Positions 5,207 through 7,006 of a stretch of 7,006 nucleotides of DNA are shown one piece after another. Each line of letters starts with the position of its first letter. Within the stretch, counting starts at the first letter, position 1. Made by a program: the position numbers and the translations under genes. The notes under the pieces are model-generated. The model was not told the origin of the DNA, made no database searches, and worked only from the letters and a program-made list of their open reading frames with translations. This DNA comes from an uncultured Eubacteriales bacterium. Its GTDB lineage: Bacteria > Bacillota_I > Bacilli_A > RF39 > UBA660. The stretch is taken from positions 1-7,006 of the forward strand of contig CAJMAC010000033.1 in assembly GCA_905211265.1 (NCBI GenBank), written 5' to 3'.

Positions 5207-6144
5207 CTATTACCTAATATAAAACATACTACAACTGCAATTAACAAAAGAATAGTTCCAATATTAATAAATCCCATACTCTTCTGTCTTTTAGGGATAT
5301 CTAATTTAATTCTTGGCATAGTAGTAGTAAATTCTAAATTATCTCCAACTAATTTTACTTTTTTAACTATTGGAAGAGGTATCTTCTTAATTTTCTCTTC
5401 ACTAATACCATTACATTCTTTAATTTTTTCAATGTCTTCTCTATCTTTATCTCTATTTAACATAAGCTTATCTGCTACAATTAATTCCAAAGATAAAGTC
5501 ATATACTTTTTATTATCCGAAGAAACATAAGGCATAATATATTCACTAAGTTTAGCATTAATATTCTTAATAATACCTATTCTATTATGACAATCAAAAC
5601 TGTATTCAATAATACCATTATCATTTTCTTCAAAAACAGCTATATTAACTTTAACTTTATCAACAATAACTTGAAAACCATAGTCTATATTATTAATAGT
5701 ATAAGTAAGACTATCTCTTTTTGGATCATAATAATCATTTTTTCTAAATAATTCTCTTATCATTGGAATATCTTTTTTACTACAAAGAAAATCTAAATTA
5801 CTATGTTTTCTTTTAGAAGCTTCTCCTAGTAAAAGATATGGTACAATACCACCTCTTAAATACATTTTAGCAGTTGTCTTATTCATTTTACAAATTTTTT
5901 CATATACCGCTACTACATCTTCGTAAGGAAAACCTACTTTTTCCATATTCTCTTTATATGCTGCTACACTATTATTAAAAATAGTATCTATTCTTGTTTT
6001 AATTATTTCAATATCTTCATTTCTATTCATAAAAGCCATAAGTAATTTTTCCTTATTTTCATTAGGAACATACATTGACATAGATTCTAACTCTTTAATC
6101 TTATCTTCTATATATAATTCAACTATCTTGTTTTTTTCTTCCAC
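5203..6144 (-). CDS. Tail-anchored nucleotidyltransferase-like protein with degraded active site
   Basis: About 313 residues; numbers here count from the GTG at 6142-6144. An N-terminal helical region (1-95) precedes a nucleotidyltransferase-type core resembling the AbiEii/MNT group: MYLRGGIVPYLLLGEASKRKHSNLDFL (94-120, G98-G99), a strand VKVNIAVFE (165-173), and LELIVADKLMLNRDKDREDIEKI (219-241), the helix with the conserved Lys and Arg-x-x-x-Asp pattern seen after the core in AbiEii-like proteins. In active members the first motif ends in Asp-x-Asp and the later strand carries a third Asp. Here these read N116-L-D118 and N167, so two of three metal-binding acids appear replaced. Residues about 290-310 form a single hydrophobic helix near the C-terminus (FINIGTILLLIAVVVCFIL), making a tail anchor with the domain in the cytoplasm. 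AGGTGAT (6148-6154) overlaps the outer GTG and ATG codons and lies eight bases from GTG 6144, the start I choose; ATG 6148-6150 is the alternative. Distant-homology call; function unknown. Confidence 0.6.
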   Translation of the reverse strand: MEEKNKIVELYIEDKIKELESMSMYVPNENKEKLLMAFMNRNEDIEIIKTRIDTIFNNSVAAYKENMEKVGFPYEDVVAVYEKICKMNKTTAKMYLRGGIVPYLLLGEASKRKHSNLDFLCSKKDIPMIRELFRKNDYYDPKRDSLTYTINNIDYGFQVIVDKVKVNIAVFEENDNGIIEYSFDCHNRIGIIKNINAKLSEYIMPYVSSDNKKYMTLSLELIVADKLMLNRDKDREDIEKIKECNGISEEKIKKIPLPIVKKVKLVGDNLEFTTTMPRIKLDIPKRQKSMGFINIGTILLLIAVVVCFILGNR

Positions 6145-6170
6145 TTGCATCACCTACTATTTTCATAATA

Positions 6171-6200
6171 ATTATAGCATATTAAAAGTATATATGTAAA
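6171..6200 (-). promoter_or_regulatory. Promoter of the nucleotidyltransferase-like gene
   Basis: -35 TTTACA (6195-6200) and -10 TATAAT (6171-6176), 18 bases apart, with TGC directly before the -10 (extended -10). It directly abuts the T-run of the glycyl-tRNA synthetase terminator. Predicted start about 6164, leader of about 20 bases containing the AGGTGAT binding site. Confidence 0.8.
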
Positions 6201-6235
6201 GAAAAAGAGAGAATTTTTTAGAATTTTGTTCTCTC
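6201..6235 (-). terminator. Terminator of the glycyl-tRNA synthetase gene
   Basis: On the - strand GAGAGAA (6229-6235) pairs with TTCTCTC (6207-6213), seven pairs, followed by a TTTTTC run (6201-6206). The loop of 15 bases is A/T-only apart from two bases and contains the TAA stop (6218-6220). Confidence 0.82.
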
Positions 6236-7006
6236 ATTAATATAATTTTCTATATCTTCAATTCTTATAATTTCCTGTTTCATAGTATCTCTATTTCTAA
6301 TAGTAACAGTACCATTATTAATAGTTTCATCATCTATAGTAATACAATATGGAGTACCAAGTGCATCCTCTCTTCTATATCTTTTACCAATACTGCCAGA
6401 TTCATCATAAGTAGTAGCAAATGATTTAGATAATTTTTTATATATTTCCATTGCCTTTTCACTATGATATTTTTTAACCAAAGGTAAAATACAGGCTTTA
6501 TAAGGAGCTAAAAATGGATGAAATTTCATTACTTCTCTTGTTGTACCATCATCTAATGTCTCTTCATGATAAGCATCACATAAAACCGTAAGTATAGTTC
6601 TTTCAACACCTACTGATGGTTCAATTACATAAGGAATATATCTTTCATTTGTCTCTGGATCAATATATTCCATATTTTTTCCAGATACTTTTTGATGACA
6701 AGTCAAATCATAATCAGTTCTTGAAGCAATTCCCCATAATTCTCCCCAACCAAATGGAAATAAATATTCAATATCAGTAGTAGCATTACTATAAAAACTA
6801 AGTTCTTCTTTAGAATGATCTCTAAGTCTTAATTTATCTTTATTAATACCAAGAGATAATAAATAATTATAACAATAATCTTTATAAAATTTATGCCACT
6901 CTAGTTCTGTACCAGGTTTACAGAAAAATTCTAACTCCATTTGTTCAAATTCTCTTACTCTAAATATAAAGTTACCAGGAGTAATCTCATTTCTAAAAGA
7001 TTTACC
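6218..7006 (-). CDS. glyQS: Glycyl-tRNA synthetase, C-terminal part (5' end outside window)
   Basis: Joins glycine to tRNA-Gly using ATP. This is the single-chain class II form (alpha2 type, also named glyS), normally about 460-510 residues; the last 262 are visible. The frame stays open to the window edge: bases 6941-7006 encode 22 further residues, beginning GKSFRNEITPGNF, upstream of the internal Met at 6938-6940, so that Met is not the start. Class II motif 2 is FRNEITPGNFIFRVREFEQ (residues 4-22 of the fragment), glycine-pocket and subunit features follow in FPFGWGELWGIASRTDYDL, and motif 3 is EPSVGVERTIL with GVER at 133-136. The anticodon-binding domain begins near residue 165 (LAPYKACILPL) and includes the typical GSIGKRYRREDALGTPYCITID stretch. 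Its promoter and any T-box leader lie outside the window. It ends in its own terminator. Confidence 0.97.
   Translation of the reverse strand, partial: GKSFRNEITPGNFIFRVREFEQMELEFFCKPGTELEWHKFYKDYCYNYLLSLGINKDKLRLRDHSKEELSFYSNATTDIEYLFPFGWGELWGIASRTDYDLTCHQKVSGKNMEYIDPETNERYIPYVIEPSVGVERTILTVLCDAYHEETLDDGTTREVMKFHPFLAPYKACILPLVKKYHSEKAMEIYKKLSKSFATTYDESGSIGKRYRREDALGTPYCITIDDETINNGTVTIRNRDTMKQEIIRIEDIENYINERTKF

Noticed and set aside
5203..6144. AbiE-type toxin-antitoxin system
   Set aside because: No antitoxin gene overlaps or adjoins it, the catalytic residues look degraded, and the flanking genes have their own promoters and terminators.
2963..6153. Outermost GTG starts at 2974, 3558 and 6153
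   Set aside because: In each case the Shine-Dalgarno overlaps the GTG itself and is correctly spaced for a start 9-12 bases further in, so the inner start was preferred.
6218..6940. Start of glycyl-tRNA synthetase at ATG 6938-6940
   Set aside because: The frame remains open to the window edge and encodes class II motif 2 upstream of this Met, so the Met is internal.
1..7006. Mycoplasma-type code with TGA as tryptophan
   Set aside because: Tryptophans checked in several genes are TGG and all genes run full length without in-frame TGA. The absence of TGA stops in eight genes is weak evidence by itself.
1..7006. CRISPR array, insertion sequence or prophage
   Set aside because: No spaced repeats of CRISPR size, no transposase or integrase frame, and no matching terminal inverted repeats were seen; the hairpins found are terminators.

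Overview
The window comes from a very AT-rich, low-GC Gram-positive-type genome. The gene set (a single-chain Bacillota-style glycyl-tRNA synthetase, a YutD-family protein, a PflX-type radical SAM protein), AGG-rich ribosome binding sites, sigma-A-like promoters and U-tailed terminators point to Bacillota or a close relative such as an uncultured gut lineage of Bacilli or Clostridia. This placement is inference. All eight stop codons seen are TAA (5) or TAG (3). The tryptophans I checked are TGG and no gene is interrupted by TGA, so nothing suggests the Mycoplasma code.

Layout: a tRNA-Lys 3' half lies on the + strand at the left edge. Everything else is on the - strand. Read in the direction of transcription (right to left), the order is: the C-terminal part of glycyl-tRNA synthetase (6218-7006, 5' end outside the window); a membrane-anchored nucleotidyltransferase-fold protein with degraded catalytic residues (5203-6144); a PflX-type radical SAM protein (4260-5162); a 150-base gap with small unexplained repeats; a 139-residue unknown protein behind a near-perfect promoter (3621-4040); a small HD-domain phosphohydrolase (3043-3546); a two-gene unit of a membrane-anchored SH3/glycoside-hydrolase-like protein and YutD (985-2965); and an extremely AT-rich orphan (165-839) ending in a hairpin that faces the tRNA terminator.

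Organisation: nearly every gene is its own transcription unit, with its own terminator and usually a readable promoter. Most terminators overlap the stop codon of the gene they end. In several places the next promoter begins at the terminator or inside it. Only the hydrolase and yutD are clearly co-translated, with the yutD Shine-Dalgarno overlapping the upstream stop. Several starts are better placed a few codons inside the longest open frame, because the Shine-Dalgarno overlaps the outermost GTG.

The genes do not form one recognisable pathway: translation (tRNA, GlyRS), cell-surface hydrolysis (inferred), radical chemistry (inferred) and nucleotide hydrolysis (inferred). I found no mobile element, CRISPR array or obvious defence island. 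The items most worth a second look are the degenerate membrane-anchored nucleotidyltransferase, the AT-rich orphan, the apparently leaderless radical SAM gene with its -35 box inside the preceding terminator, and the 4120-4176 repeat structure.
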